Shown here piece by piece: positions 54,683-63,612 of a stretch of DNA of 64,000 nucleotides. A program made the translations under genes and the position numbers. How positions within the stretch are numbered: the first letter of the stretch is position 1; each line of letters opens with the position of its first letter. The notes under the pieces are model-generated. The model was not told where the DNA came from and made no database searches. It saw only the letters and a program-made list of their open reading frames with translations. Origin of the DNA: JASHVB01 sp963762885 (lineage in GTDB: Bacteria > Pseudomonadota > Alphaproteobacteria > Acetobacterales > Acetobacteraceae). Where the stretch lies: the NCBI GenBank assembly GCA_963762885.1, contig CAVXNH010000109.1:1-64000 (forward strand). Reading direction: 5' to 3'.

Positions 54683-55681
54683 CTATCGCGCCTCTCCGGC
54701 GAAGCCGCGTTGCAGTTCCTCCAGGCGATTCAGCGCGGCCTGTGACAGCGGTCCCTTCTGAACCGCCGCAAGCGCTTGCTCGAATTGCTCTGGCGTCGCC
54801 ATGCCGACCAGGATCGTGCCCATGGCCGGGTGCGAAATGGCGAAGCGCACCGCCGCTTCGGCCAGCGAGCCGGCGTATCCTTCGGTCACCAGCGGCAGCA
54901 GCCGCCGCGCGCGCGCCAGGTCCGCGTCGTAGTTCAGCGCCGAGCCGATCGGTTCCGGCGGAGGGCTGGCGACCGGATGGCGCTCAGCTACCCCGGACAA
55001 CGCTCCCGCGGCCAGCACCCGGATGCCGATCACGCCGACGCCCGCCGCCTGGGTGTGCTCGAACAGCCGGCCGTAATCCTGCGCCGGATAGCCCGCCGGC
55101 AGCGGCACGGCCGCGCTGGGGTTCAGCATGTTGTAGCTGACCTGAGCGCTGTCGAAGTCGCCGGCGTCGATGACCTGACGCAGCGCCGGGGTGTCACCCA
55201 CCGCAGTGATGCCGAGGAACCGGGTCTTGCCTTGCTCGCGCAGCTTCTGGAAGGCCGGCACCACTTCGCCGAGCACTTGCTGGGCGCTCAGGGTCTCGCC
55301 GCCGCCGGCGCTGCTGATGGCGTTGTGCAGGTGGAAGATGTCGACGCGTTCCATGCGCAGCCGTTGCAGGCTGGCCTCCAGCGACTCTGCCACCGCCGCG
55401 GCGATGCGGCCGAAATCCGCGGCCGGCAACCGAACCTTGGTGCCGACGATCGCATTGGCCGGCTTCAGCGTGGCCAGCACCCGGCCGAGGTTCTTTTCCG
55501 ACTCGCCGTTGCCGTATTGCACGGCGGTGTCGAAGTAGTTCACCCCGACTTCCAGCGCACGAGCGACGGCTTTGTCCTGGTCGGCCGGTGCGCCGCGCAC
55601 CATAAGCCCGCCGACTCCACCGCACCCGAACCCGAGCAGGGACACCTGCATGCCGGAGCGGCCAAATACGCGCATGTCCAT
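54683..55681 (-). CDS. aldo/keto reductase
   Basis: A 332-residue TIM-barrel NADPH-dependent reductase. Catalytic Asp and Tyr are in NYFDTAVQYGNGESEKNLGR, and Lys in ANAIVGTKVRLPA. The His of the tetrad appears in VDIFHLHNAIS. The cofactor region is near AVRFAISHPAMGTILVGMAT. It begins MDMRVFGRSGMQVSLLGFGC. The substrate is unknown. The ATG at 55681 is used; no strong ribosome-binding site is seen. Confidence 0.88.
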   Translation of the reverse strand: MDMRVFGRSGMQVSLLGFGCGGVGGLMVRGAPADQDKAVARALEVGVNYFDTAVQYGNGESEKNLGRVLATLKPANAIVGTKVRLPAADFGRIAAAVAESLEASLQRLRMERVDIFHLHNAISSAGGGETLSAQQVLGEVVPAFQKLREQGKTRFLGITAVGDTPALRQVIDAGDFDSAQVSYNMLNPSAAVPLPAGYPAQDYGRLFEHTQAAGVGVIGIRVLAAGALSGVAERHPVASPPPEPIGSALNYDADLARARRLLPLVTEGYAGSLAEAAVRFAISHPAMGTILVGMATPEQFEQALAAVQKGPLSQAALNRLEELQRGFAGEAR

Positions 55682-55923
55682 CGCATTTTCTCCCCAATGA
55701 CTGCGCTATAGCAAACGCCGGAGCGAACGACACGTGTCGCCTGGGGGCCCCGCCTGACGAATTACCTGTGGTTCGTTGGCGGGGGATTGCTTCCCCAGGT
55801 CAAGCCCGGGGACCGCTGCGCTCCTCGCAAGAAACAAACAGCCGAGATCGCCTTTCGCGTCATGCCGGCGAAGGCCGGTATCCACGACTTTGCTGCATGC
55901 GGCGGAGCAAAATCGTGGATGCC

Positions 55924-56959
55924 CTGGGCTCACAAACGAAGTGCAACACCATGGTAGGGTGTTGCAATGGCCCAACAATACGATCACCTCACGCTCGAGG
56001 AACGGTGTGCGATTGCCCGTCTTCATGAAGACGGGCAATCGCTCCGCCAAATCGCGGCAGCTCTGGATCGCTCGCCATCGACAATCTCTCGCGAACTGAG
56101 ACGCAACCGCGGCAACAAGGTTGGCTATAAACCGGCCTATGCTGAGGAGCAGGCCAGAGCCCGCCGCTGGACCGGGTCAAAACTTGAGCGCGACGATGCG
56201 CTCCGCAACCTGGTTCTCGACTGCCTGCGGAACGGTTGGTCGCCCGAGCAGGTCGCCGGCCGGCTCCGGCAGCAAAAAGCGGCAACAACGATCAGTCACG
56301 AAACCATCTACCGCTTCATCTATGCCCAAATCCGCCGGACCCAGGATTTCGCCTGGCGACTCTATCTGCCGCGCGCCAAGTTCAAGCGTGGCTATCGTGG
56401 CCGCAAGGGTGGAAGTCCGGTTCAGCACATAAAAGACCGTGTCTCCATCGGCAAACGTCCACTCTATATCAATGCTCGCCGTCAGCCCGGCCACTGGGAG
56501 GCCGACTATGTGCTGTTCAGCAAATACGGCCAGTCCGTGCTGGTTGCCCAGGAACGCGCCTCGCGATTTATCCTGCTGGCCAAACCGCCCAGCCGCAAAG
56601 CCGAGACAACCGCCGACCAACTGCACACCTGGTTGGCCGCTTTGCCAGCCCAACTGCGCCGAACCCTGACCCAGGACAACGGTACCGAGTTCGCCAACCA
56701 TCACAAGCTGCGCGATGCACTCGGCATCAACACCTACTTCTGCAATCCACATAGCCCCTGGGAGAAGGGCGGCATCGAGAACGCCAACGGCCGCGTGCGA
56801 CGCGACCTGCCACGAAAAACCGACCTGCGTCAGTGCTCGCAACGCCAAATCGACGCCATCGCTCGGCGACATAATAATACCCCTCGCAAATGCCTTGGCT
56901 TCAAAACCCCCGCTGAGCTATTCTCCGGCCATCTGTTGCACTTCAAATGTGAATCCACC
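55924..56959 (+). mobile_element. IS30-family insertion sequence
   Basis: 1036 bases. The ends are imperfect inverted repeats: left ctgggctcacaaacgaagtg then caaca, right (reverse complement) ggtggattcacatttgaagt then gcaaca. A tgcc duplication flanks it (55920-55923 and 56960-56963). One plus-strand transposase fills it. A small hairpin (gcaacacc / ggtgttgc, 55943-55965) lies right before the start codon and could limit read-through translation. Confidence 0.85.
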
Positions 56960-56980
56960 TGCCGACCTTCGTCGGCATGA
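55967..56980 (+). CDS. IS30-family transposase
   Basis: A 337-residue protein. The N-terminal helix-turn-helix is LTLEERCAIARLHEDGQSLR with RSPSTISRELRRN. The DDE catalytic core is visible: Asp in GHWEADYVLFSKYGQSVLV, Asp in TLTQDNGTEFAN and Glu in WEKGGIENANGRVRRDLP. The last six codons and the TGA lie past the right end of the element, in the flanking repeat, so the stop codon is borrowed from the target. The gene appears intact. Confidence 0.92.
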   Translation: MAQQYDHLTLEERCAIARLHEDGQSLRQIAAALDRSPSTISRELRRNRGNKVGYKPAYAEEQARARRWTGSKLERDDALRNLVLDCLRNGWSPEQVAGRLRQQKAATTISHETIYRFIYAQIRRTQDFAWRLYLPRAKFKRGYRGRKGGSPVQHIKDRVSIGKRPLYINARRQPGHWEADYVLFSKYGQSVLVAQERASRFILLAKPPSRKAETTADQLHTWLAALPAQLRRTLTQDNGTEFANHHKLRDALGINTYFCNPHSPWEKGGIENANGRVRRDLPRKTDLRQCSQRQIDAIARRHNNTPRKCLGFKTPAELFSGHLLHFKCESTCRPSSA

Positions 56981-56982
56981 CG

Positions 56983-57313
56983 CGGGGGCCGTGCACCGTC
57001 GCAGTTTCATCCAGGGCGGGTCGGCCGCCGCCGGCCGGTGGTCAACTCGCAATGACAGGAGTTTTTGCAGCAATCCGTGGCGCGGTCGGCGGCGCCCACA
57101 AATGAAAACGACGCGGCCATTTCCTGCCGCGCCGTTGGTCAGTTCAAAATTGCTTGATCGGCGAGACGATTCTGGTCTGACGATGTCAGGTCGGTATCTG
57201 CCTCGATGCCTTCTAGGCAAGCACTTTGCCGTTCCTGTCCCAACCGAAGGGGGTCGTGGCTGCCTGCCAGCGACCCCCTTGTTCAGTTAGCCTCGGACAA
57301 GCTTTGTCGCCGA
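56983..57313. other. gap after the IS30 element, with a Tat-signal-like remnant
   Basis: 331 bases without a complete gene. Around 56992-57040 the plus strand reads HRRSFIQGGSAAAGR, which resembles a twin-arginine signal sequence, but no protein follows. It may be the broken 5' end of an exported enzyme gene. Confidence 0.4.
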
Positions 57314-57742
57314 TTACTGCTGCTTCGGCTGCGGAGCCGATGCACTGCCCTGGTTGGTACTGGCCGACCGGGCTGGAAGCGCTGCCCTGGTTGTACTGAC
57401 CGACCGGGCTCGACGCGCTGCCCTGGTTGTATTGGCCAACCGGGCTGGAAGCGCTGCCCTGGTTGGTACTGACCGACTGGGCTGGAAGCGCTACCCTGGT
57501 TGGACTGGCCGACCGGGCTCGACGCGCTACCCTGGTTGTACTGGCCGACCGGGCTGGAAGCGCTGCCCTGGTTGTATTGGCCGACCGGGCTCGACGCGCT
57601 GCCTTGGTTGGTACTGGCCAATCGGGCTCGATGCGCTGCCCTGGTTGTACTGGCCAACCGGGCTCTGCGTGGTTTGTGCGAATGCCGCCGTGCTCAGCGC
57701 CAGGCCCATTGCAGCAACGCCAGTGACGATCATGCGGTTCAT
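57314..57742 (-). CDS. small secreted protein with 12-residue tandem repeats (three identical indels)
   Basis: From the ATG at 57742, MNRMIVTGVAAMGLALSTAA with AFA cleavage is a signal peptide. Eight repeats of NQGSASSPVGQY follow (36 bases each), and the protein ends NQGSASAPQPKQQ with TAA at 57314-57316. Three of the units (ends near 57611, 57465 and 57357) have an extra C after gtac. Together they restore the frame, which is why the raw frame changes register. The repeat units are nearly identical. I do not know the function; it is likely an exported low-complexity protein. Confidence 0.7.
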
Positions 57743-58233
57743 GTTCTAAGCTCCATTTGTTGTCGCCGCTATCAGCGGATTGTTTGTACGCGACGCCGGA
57801 CTCCCCTTGACCGCCGCCTGCTACATAGCGCCGTGGGTACCGATTCCGGAGCAATTGACCATGCCGATGTTCGATGTCAACCGCCGCCGGGTACCCGCCA
57901 GATGAAGCCTGTATTGGGGTAGCGCCATCTGATGACCGTGTTCTCGCATCTCCTGGCGCGTGGCGCTATGAAACGTTTCACGGTTCGATTTCGCTGTCTC
58001 GGGGCGCGGTCGCGTGCCTGGGCCGCGGCGCCAAGCCACCCAGCGAGCAGCAAGGTAAGCAATCAAGTCCGACACGGCTTCACGCGGAGTTGAGGGCGAG
58101 GGGCCCAGAGCGGCTCCATCCACAACTCCGCGTGGATCCGTGTCGGGCTTGATTGCTTTTTGATTTATAAATGAATGAGTGCGCCCCCGCCCCCGTTTGA
58201 TGACGCGGAGCAATCATCATGCGGCTTCGCTGC
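57743..58233. other. gap holding a strong hairpin upstream of the hydrolase end
   Basis: 491 bases without a gene I can support. The inverted repeat at 58059-58156 is listed separately. The part next to 57743 probably contains the promoter of the repeat-protein gene. Confidence 0.5.
58059..58156 (+). terminator. large hairpin followed by a T tract
   Basis: Arms of 34 bases with three mismatches: gcaatcaagtccgacacggc at left, and the complement ccgtgtcgggcttgattgc at right. The loop is 30 bases, and five T residues then follow (58157-58161). This resembles a bidirectional intrinsic terminator, but there is no plus-strand gene just upstream, and the arms are longer than usual. It could also be a dispersed repeat. 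Confidence 0.55.
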
Positions 58234-59379
58234 TTATTTCGATGATTCCGGCGCCGGAGGAGCAACCGCGGGCGCCAATTCGTTTCCCACTGCGTAGACC
58301 TTGCAACCCCGCTCCATCTCCTGACAGGACTTCAGCGCTGCGTCCTCTGCATCCGCCTTGGTTCGTGCGCCGAATGCCATGCCGTAATGCCCGGCCGCGC
58401 CGGTGGCGAACGCCTTCTCATAGCTGCGAGATGGCAGGTAGGCCGCGAACGCACGGCGTCCCGCGTCGTCCAACGACACAGGCTCTGCCAACCGGGCCGG
58501 TGCAGCCAGGGGAACCTGGATGTCTGTTGGGAGATGTAACGAACTCAGGAACGATGCCACCTGCGGCCACCAGCCGTTTCCATCGGGTGACCAGATCAAC
58601 ATGTGGCCGTCACGGCCGTAGCTGGGAGCCTGGTACAACGATGCGGGCGCGCCGTTGGACGTGTAGGCAGCGAACATTCTGCGGGCGAGTTCCGGGCTGA
58701 AGAAATGGTCGTTCTCGGCAAAGATCCAAAGCGTGGGAATGCGCGCGGTCTGTCCAAAAGTCCGGTCGGCGTCGAGCACGCGATCGATTTCACAAACAAC
58801 GTCTGGCGACGGGGAGCCGACGGCGCCGGCGAACGATATGATACCCAGGAGACCGTCCGGATTGCTGGCAGCGACAGCCAGAGCGGCGTAGCCCCCCATC
58901 GAATGGCCGACCAGCAGGACGCGCGCCGGATCGACCCATGGCTCGGTCCGCAGCACCGCCATTGCCCCGAGAATGTCGGCGGCAGCGGCTTTGACAGCCG
59001 CCTCATAGGTCCGTGCCTGGCATGGCCCGAGCGCCTCGGCGAACGGACCGTCCGACCGGCCGTAGCCACGCCGCATCACGACCACGGCCGCATAGCCACG
59101 TTGCGCAAATACAATGGCGGTTCCGGAATAAAGCTGCGGGCGATCGCGCGGGATGTCCGCTGCGTCGCGCGGGTGGCCGTGGGCAATCAGGGCCAACGGA
59201 AACGGTCCCGGACCCGTGGGGCGCACGACCAGCGCCTCCAGCGTCTTCGTGCCGCCTTCGGGCATGGGGACCGTCAACAGCAGCGCCTGACGTGACAGCC
59301 CGGGCAGCGCGGTCACCTCATCGGCGCGCGCCGGATTCGACAGCATGAACAACAAAACCGCGCATAGTACGGCGCGCAC
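58234..59379 (-). CDS. exported alpha/beta hydrolase
   Basis: A 381-residue protein. The N-terminal hydrophobic stretch RAVLCAVLLFMLSNPARA is a signal peptide. The catalytic Ser is in LLVGHSMGGYAAL (GxSxG), and a catalytic Asp and His are likely in FAENDHFF and RDGHMLIW. The HGHPRDAADIPRDRP region is an oxyanion-hole type. It resembles dienelactone-hydrolase-like enzymes. The start at a GTG at 59379 is preferred because gggagg lies upstream; an ATG at 59472 is possible. Confidence 0.75.
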   Translation of the reverse strand: MRAVLCAVLLFMLSNPARADEVTALPGLSRQALLLTVPMPEGGTKTLEALVVRPTGPGPFPLALIAHGHPRDAADIPRDRPQLYSGTAIVFAQRGYAAVVVMRRGYGRSDGPFAEALGPCQARTYEAAVKAAAADILGAMAVLRTEPWVDPARVLLVGHSMGGYAALAVAASNPDGLLGIISFAGAVGSPSPDVVCEIDRVLDADRTFGQTARIPTLWIFAENDHFFSPELARRMFAAYTSNGAPASLYQAPSYGRDGHMLIWSPDGNGWWPQVASFLSSLHLPTDIQVPLAAPARLAEPVSLDDAGRRAFAAYLPSRSYEKAFATGAAGHYGMAFGARTKADAEDAALKSCQEMERGCKVYAVGNELAPAVAPPAPESSK

Positions 59380-59487
59380 CGACGCCTCCCTGTCGATTGC
59401 TCCAGCTCCCAGGCCCCCGGCGCCCGCTGCGGCTGCCGCCTGCATCGCGCGCCCTGGCGCCTCGCCGATCAATCGCCTCGTATCGCG

Positions 59488-60177
59488 TCAGTACGGCCCG
59501 ATCGCGGCACGCAGCTGGTCCTTGTCGCAAATGGTCAGTTGGCCACGCGCGGCATCGTATTTCACAATTCCGTCAGCCCGCCACTTGTTCAGAACCGTAA
59601 TGATGCTGCGCGGTGTCGTGCCCAGCAAATCAGCCAGATCAGTCTGACGGAAGCGGCCGCCGAGACGCCAGCCGTCCTCGGACTGATGCCCGGGCAGTCC
59701 AGCCAGATACAGCACCTGCCGCGCCAGGCGTGCTTCGACGGTGCCGAACGTCGCGTCCTGGAGCAGCGCGTCGGTGCGGCGCAATGCGCCGGCCAGGATA
59801 CGGCACAGATTGGCGCCGAGTGCCGGTGTGTCCTGCAACACCGCCATGAAGGTCGCGCCACCGATGCGCATCAAACGCACCCGGCCTTCGGTCACCGCTT
59901 CGGCGGTGCGGCCGCCACCATCCAGCACCGCGATCTCGCCGAAGATGTCGCCTTCCCGCAGCATCCCCAGCATGATCGCCTTGCTCTGCCCATCGGCGGA
60001 TCCGACCCGCACGAAGCCGCTGCCGCCGACGATGGCATAAACCGAATTCGCGGTATCTCCGCTCGTCAGGATCTGCGATCCGCTGGGTGGTTCAAGCATG
60101 GTGCCGCCACGCTCCAGACGCTCCAACGCTTCCGGCGGCATGCCCTTGAAGGCCGTGATCTTCGCCAGGATACTCAT
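59488..60177 (-). CDS. Crp/Fnr-family transcriptional regulator
   Basis: A 229-residue protein. The N-terminal half is a cyclic-nucleotide-binding-type jelly roll (VYAIVGGSGFVRVGS, then LREGDIFGEIAVLDGGGRTA). The C-terminal half is a winged helix, RLGGRFRQTDLADLLGTTPR with SIITVLNKWRADGIV as recognition helix. No FNR-type cysteine cluster is seen. It may respond to cAMP, fitting the cyclase gene in the window, but this is a guess. It lies 38 bases from the htrA-like gene. Confidence 0.88.
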   Translation of the reverse strand: MSILAKITAFKGMPPEALERLERGGTMLEPPSGSQILTSGDTANSVYAIVGGSGFVRVGSADGQSKAIMLGMLREGDIFGEIAVLDGGGRTAEAVTEGRVRLMRIGGATFMAVLQDTPALGANLCRILAGALRRTDALLQDATFGTVEARLARQVLYLAGLPGHQSEDGWRLGGRFRQTDLADLLGTTPRSIITVLNKWRADGIVKYDAARGQLTICDKDQLRAAIGPY

Positions 60178-60215
60178 GGCGCACGTTCCTCGCGCGGTGC
60201 TGGCAAATCAGAGGC

Positions 60216-61767
60216 TCACTGCTGTGGCGGATGGCCTGCAACATCCTGCGCCTGGCCCTGCGCCGTCGCTTGCGGCGGCGTGACCGAGGCAACCCGGTCT
60301 TTGGGGTCGATCTGACCGATCCACAGGGTGATCCATCGCGTCTCCGCTTTATCCTTCACGAGCACGGCGACGAGATCGCCACGTTCGCCGTGTCCGCGCC
60401 GCAACATCGAAGCGGTTTCCTCCGGCGTGGTTGCCGGCCGCTCTCCCACTTGCTCTATCGCATTGCCCGGCAGCAGGTTCAAATGTTCTGCCTCCGATCC
60501 GGGTGTGACCTGGTCGATCATCACGCCAGACGCGTCCTCAAGCTCGTATTTCTTGCGATCGGCCGGCGTGATGCTGGCAAGGTGCAAGCCCAGGCCGCCC
60601 AACTCGGCTATTGCAATGTTTGCGGAGCTGGCCAGAACCTCTTCGCGCAGTGCCACCATGTGCGGCCACGGCTGCCCCTCGATCGTCACGTCCTTTGTCT
60701 GACGATGCCGCCAGACCGACAGCGATATTTGCTGTCCGGATGGAACCGCCACCAGGGCGCGCAGCACGGCGCGCGAGTTCGGGCATCTCCTCGCCGCGAA
60801 CGCCCAGGATGATGTCGCCGGCCGAGAGCGAGGCGTGCGCAGCGGGACTGTTCGGCTCGACTCTGGTGACAATCGCGCCGGCGATCGTGGGGCGGTGGAA
60901 CACCGAGGCCAGTGATTCCGTGAGATCCTGTAGATGCAGGCCAATCCAGTTTGGCGCGCTGTTGGCAGGATCGCGCAGCATGTCGGTGACGAATTTCACA
61001 TCGTTGGATGGCATCGCGAAGCCAAGGCCGATCGAGCCAAGCAACGAGTTGTTCGACAGCAGCGCGGTATCGATGCCGATGATGCTGCCGGAACAATCGA
61101 GCAGGGGACCGCCTGAATTGCCGGGATTGAGCGCAGCGTCGGTCTGGATGAAATCGTCGAACGGCGTACGCATGAGATTGCGATTCACCGCGCTGACAAC
61201 GCCCGTGGTGACCGAGGTTCCCACGCCGAGGGGGTTGCCTACGGCAATGACCGGCTGGCCAACCCGCACCTCATCGCTATTGCCGAATGACAAAATCGGC
61301 AGCGGCTTAGGGGATACAACTTTGAGCAACGCAAGATCCACAAGGCCGGCCGCTGCGATCAATTGCGCCCGCAATTGGGACCTGTCGTGAAAGGTCACCC
61401 TGATCGTCGCGGCATCCTGGATGACGTGCTTGTTGGTGACGATGATGCCGGACGGATCAATGATGGCGCCGGAGCCGACGAAAAGCTCGAAATGCATGTC
61501 GGGCACCTTGTTGGCCGCGGCATCTTTCGTCGGCAGCACCCTGATGACCGAAATATTCACGACCGCCGGCAATGCCTGGTTGGAGGCGAAGGCGGTGTCG
61601 CAGCCGACCGCCGACGCCGCGGTCGCCGGCGGTCCGGCCAACGTCGCTGCAACGCCGGCCGCAATGGCAATGCGGACAGCGAAGCGCGGCCAGGGACGGC
61701 ACCGATCCGTCGCGGAGGCGCGCGCTGCACTGTCGGGACGAGAACCTTGATTTGGGACGATCCTCAT
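60216..61767 (-). CDS. HtrA/DegP-like periplasmic serine protease (one frameshift)
   Basis: About 516 residues. A signal peptide (RIAIAAGVAATLAGPPATA) precedes a trypsin-like domain with His114 in IVTNKHVIQD, Asp144 in LVDLALLKV and Ser218 in NPGNSGGPL. PDZ domains follow, and the second has ASGVMIDQVTPGSEAEHLNL. The frame breaks near 60775; correcting one base joins GDIILGVRGEEMP to AVLRALVAVPSGQQISLSVW. Known members degrade or refold damaged envelope proteins. It precedes a Crp/Fnr regulator gene. Confidence 0.87.
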
Positions 61768-61891
61768 GGCGCGTGAACCTTGCCCAATGTGACTGGCCTG
61801 CGAGTCTTGGCGGAACCGGAACGGAACGGCAAGGGTTGGAAACGCCGCAGGCTTGTAGCCAAGCCCGTCATTGCTTCGCTCGCACGAAACA

Positions 61892-61932
61892 AAGATCCTC
61901 CCCCCTCGCTCAAGGGGAGGGGGAGGATCTTA
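61892..61932 (+). repeat. purine-rich hairpin
   Basis: aagatcctccccc and gggggaggatctt form a near-perfect hairpin, upstream of the HtrA-like gene on the opposite strand. Related but not identical cctcccc sequences occur in family A. Confidence 0.5.
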
Positions 61933-61980
61933 GGCGACGCGCAACAATAGACGCACCAGTTGCCGCACGGACCGCGCGTC

Positions 61981-62041
61981 CCCGTCATGGCCGGCACAAG
62001 CCCCGGGACAAGCGCCCGGGGCTTGTGCCGGCCATGACGGG
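61981..62041 (+). repeat. perfect 27-bp palindrome (family B type)
   Basis: The arms cccgtcatggccggcacaag (then ccccggg) and cccggggcttgtgccggcca (then tgacggg) are perfect complements separated by 7 bases. It lies between the HtrA-like and ketopantoate reductase genes. The whole gap 61768-62116 holds no gene. Confidence 0.8.
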
Positions 62042-62116
62042 GGAACGGATCAGCTCGCCACCAATCGACTCGTTCATTGTTGCGCGTCGCCTTACCCCCG
62101 GCCGCCGTTGCGGCGT

Positions 62117-63097
62117 TCAGCCGGAATACAGGCCCGCGCCGCGTGCCCGCACCTTCGCCAGCCCGACCAGCAGTTCCAGCGCCGGCACCGTGACCTCCGC
62201 CAGCCGGGCCAGCTCCAGCGGAGCGTCGAACATCCCGTCAATCTCCATGTTCCGGCCGAGCTCCAGATCCTGAAGGATGCTCGGCTTGTGGTCCATCGAC
62301 CGCGTGCTGGCGATACGCTGTGCGAAGTTACGATTCGGACGCGAGCCCAGCGCTTCGGCAATCGCCGCCGCTTCGTGCATCACCTGCTCTCCGGCCGCGG
62401 CGCAGACCGGCTCGGCATAGACGTCGCGCGGCGCGGCGCCGCCCAGCACCGCGAGCGTGCCGCCGGCCAGGTTGCTGATCAACTTGTTCCAGATCTCGGT
62501 GCGGATGTCGGGCGACACCTCGCCAATGATGCCGCCGGCGCGCAGCAGCGAAGCGAGCGCCTCGGCGCGGTCCGACATCCGGCCGTCCGGCTCGCCGAAC
62601 ACCACGCGGCTGCGTGGTTGCTCCACGTCGATCACGCCGGGAGCCGTGACCGCGCTGGCGGCATAGACCACGCCGCCGATCGCGCGTTCCGGCCCAACCG
62701 CACGCCACAGCACGTCGCCCGGGTCGATGCGCGGCAGGCGGCGGCCTTCCAGCGGACCGCAGAGAGCGTGGAAATACCACCAGGGAATGCCGTTCATCAC
62801 GAACGCCACGCCGGTATCGGCGCGCAGCAAAGGCGCGATCGCGGCGGCGACCTGCGGCAGGGCGGGCGCCTTCACGGTGACCACGACCGCGTCCTGCGGG
62901 CCGAGTTGCGCCGGGTCGTCGCTGGCCGGCAGCTTGACGTGATGCTCTCCGTCGACCGCGTGCACGGTCAGGCCGTTCTGCCGGATCGCCGCCAGATGCG
63001 GGCCGCGCGCCACCATCGAGACCTCGGCGCCGCCGCGCGCGAACCGCATGGCCAGATGGCCGCCGATCGCGCCGGCGCCAAAGACGCAAACCCGCAT
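62117..63097 (-). CDS. 2-dehydropantoate 2-reductase family protein
   Basis: A 326-residue protein of the ApbA/PanE family. The Rossmann motif VFGAGAIGGHLAMRFARGG is at the N-terminus. NKLISNLAGGTLAVLGG and the C-terminal Lys/Glu region (HKPSILQDLELGRNMEIDG) match the family, whose members reduce ketopantoate with NADPH in pantothenate synthesis. Many paralogues have other substrates, so no gene symbol is given. The start at 63097 (ATG) is preferred; 63271 would add a non-homologous leader. Confidence 0.85.
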   Translation of the reverse strand: MRVCVFGAGAIGGHLAMRFARGGAEVSMVARGPHLAAIRQNGLTVHAVDGEHHVKLPASDDPAQLGPQDAVVVTVKAPALPQVAAAIAPLLRADTGVAFVMNGIPWWYFHALCGPLEGRRLPRIDPGDVLWRAVGPERAIGGVVYAASAVTAPGVIDVEQPRSRVVFGEPDGRMSDRAEALASLLRAGGIIGEVSPDIRTEIWNKLISNLAGGTLAVLGGAAPRDVYAEPVCAAAGEQVMHEAAAIAEALGSRPNRNFAQRIASTRSMDHKPSILQDLELGRNMEIDGMFDAPLELARLAEVTVPALELLVGLAKVRARGAGLYSG

Positions 63098-63612
63098 GGC
63101 GGGACTCCCCGTTTGTTTGAGCGCATCGGACGACAGGGGGTGCGGTGCGTCAACCTGGATGTGGGGGACAATGTCCGCGTTGGGTGGAGTTCGGACCTTG
63201 AGCAAACCGGGGAGGCTTGCCGCTTGCGGCGCACACGACGAGTGGCCTGTGGACAGACATTGCGATGCCATGACGCGGAATCTGCAGCGCGATCACTTGG
63301 AGGATTTGTTCCCGGGCGGACACCATGGCGACGCCCAACAATGAATGAGTCGGGCAGGTGGCAGGCTGATCCGTTCTCCCGTCATGGCCGGCCTTGTGCC
63401 GGCCATCCACGCCTTGCATTGCTGATGCGAACAAAGGCGTGGATGGCCGGCACAAGGCCGGCCATGACGGGGACGCATGGTCCAGGAGCCCCCCGGACGC
63501 CGCCGGTGGGCACGGCCGGGCGACCGCCTGGGTCAGGCCAGGCGGCGGCGCGTCGCGGCATGAACCAAACGCTCCCGGCATGGCGGCAATGCCGCAACCG
63601 GCGCACGTCCAA
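63098..63612. other. gap containing a perfect palindrome
   Basis: 515 bases without a gene I can support. The 63378-63471 palindrome lies in it. No other motif was recognised. Confidence 0.55.
63378..63471 (+). repeat. perfect 38-bp-arm palindrome (family B)
   Basis: The left arm (63378-63415) runs cccgtcatggccggccttgt then gccggccatccacgcctt. The right arm (63434-63471) is its exact reverse complement, with an 18-base loop. The perfect match over 38 bases suggests recent origin or gene-conversion upkeep. Compare 10081, 48892 and 55858. Confidence 0.9.

Larger units (their letters stand above)
55858..56982 (+). repeat. palindromic repeat (family B) interrupted by an IS30 element
   Basis: The left part (55858-55923) is cgtcatgccggcgaaggccg, then tatccacgactttgctgc and aatcgtggatgcc. 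The right part (56960-56982) is tgccgaccttcgtcggcatg then acg. Together, with one tgcc, they rebuild a family B palindrome like 48892-48977. The insertion sequence lies between the two tgcc copies. Confidence 0.8.

Noticed and set aside
57320..57690. Regular 36-base repeats resembling a CRISPR array
   Set aside because: The units are contiguous with no variable spacers, and they encode a repeated peptide after a signal sequence, so they are protein repeats.
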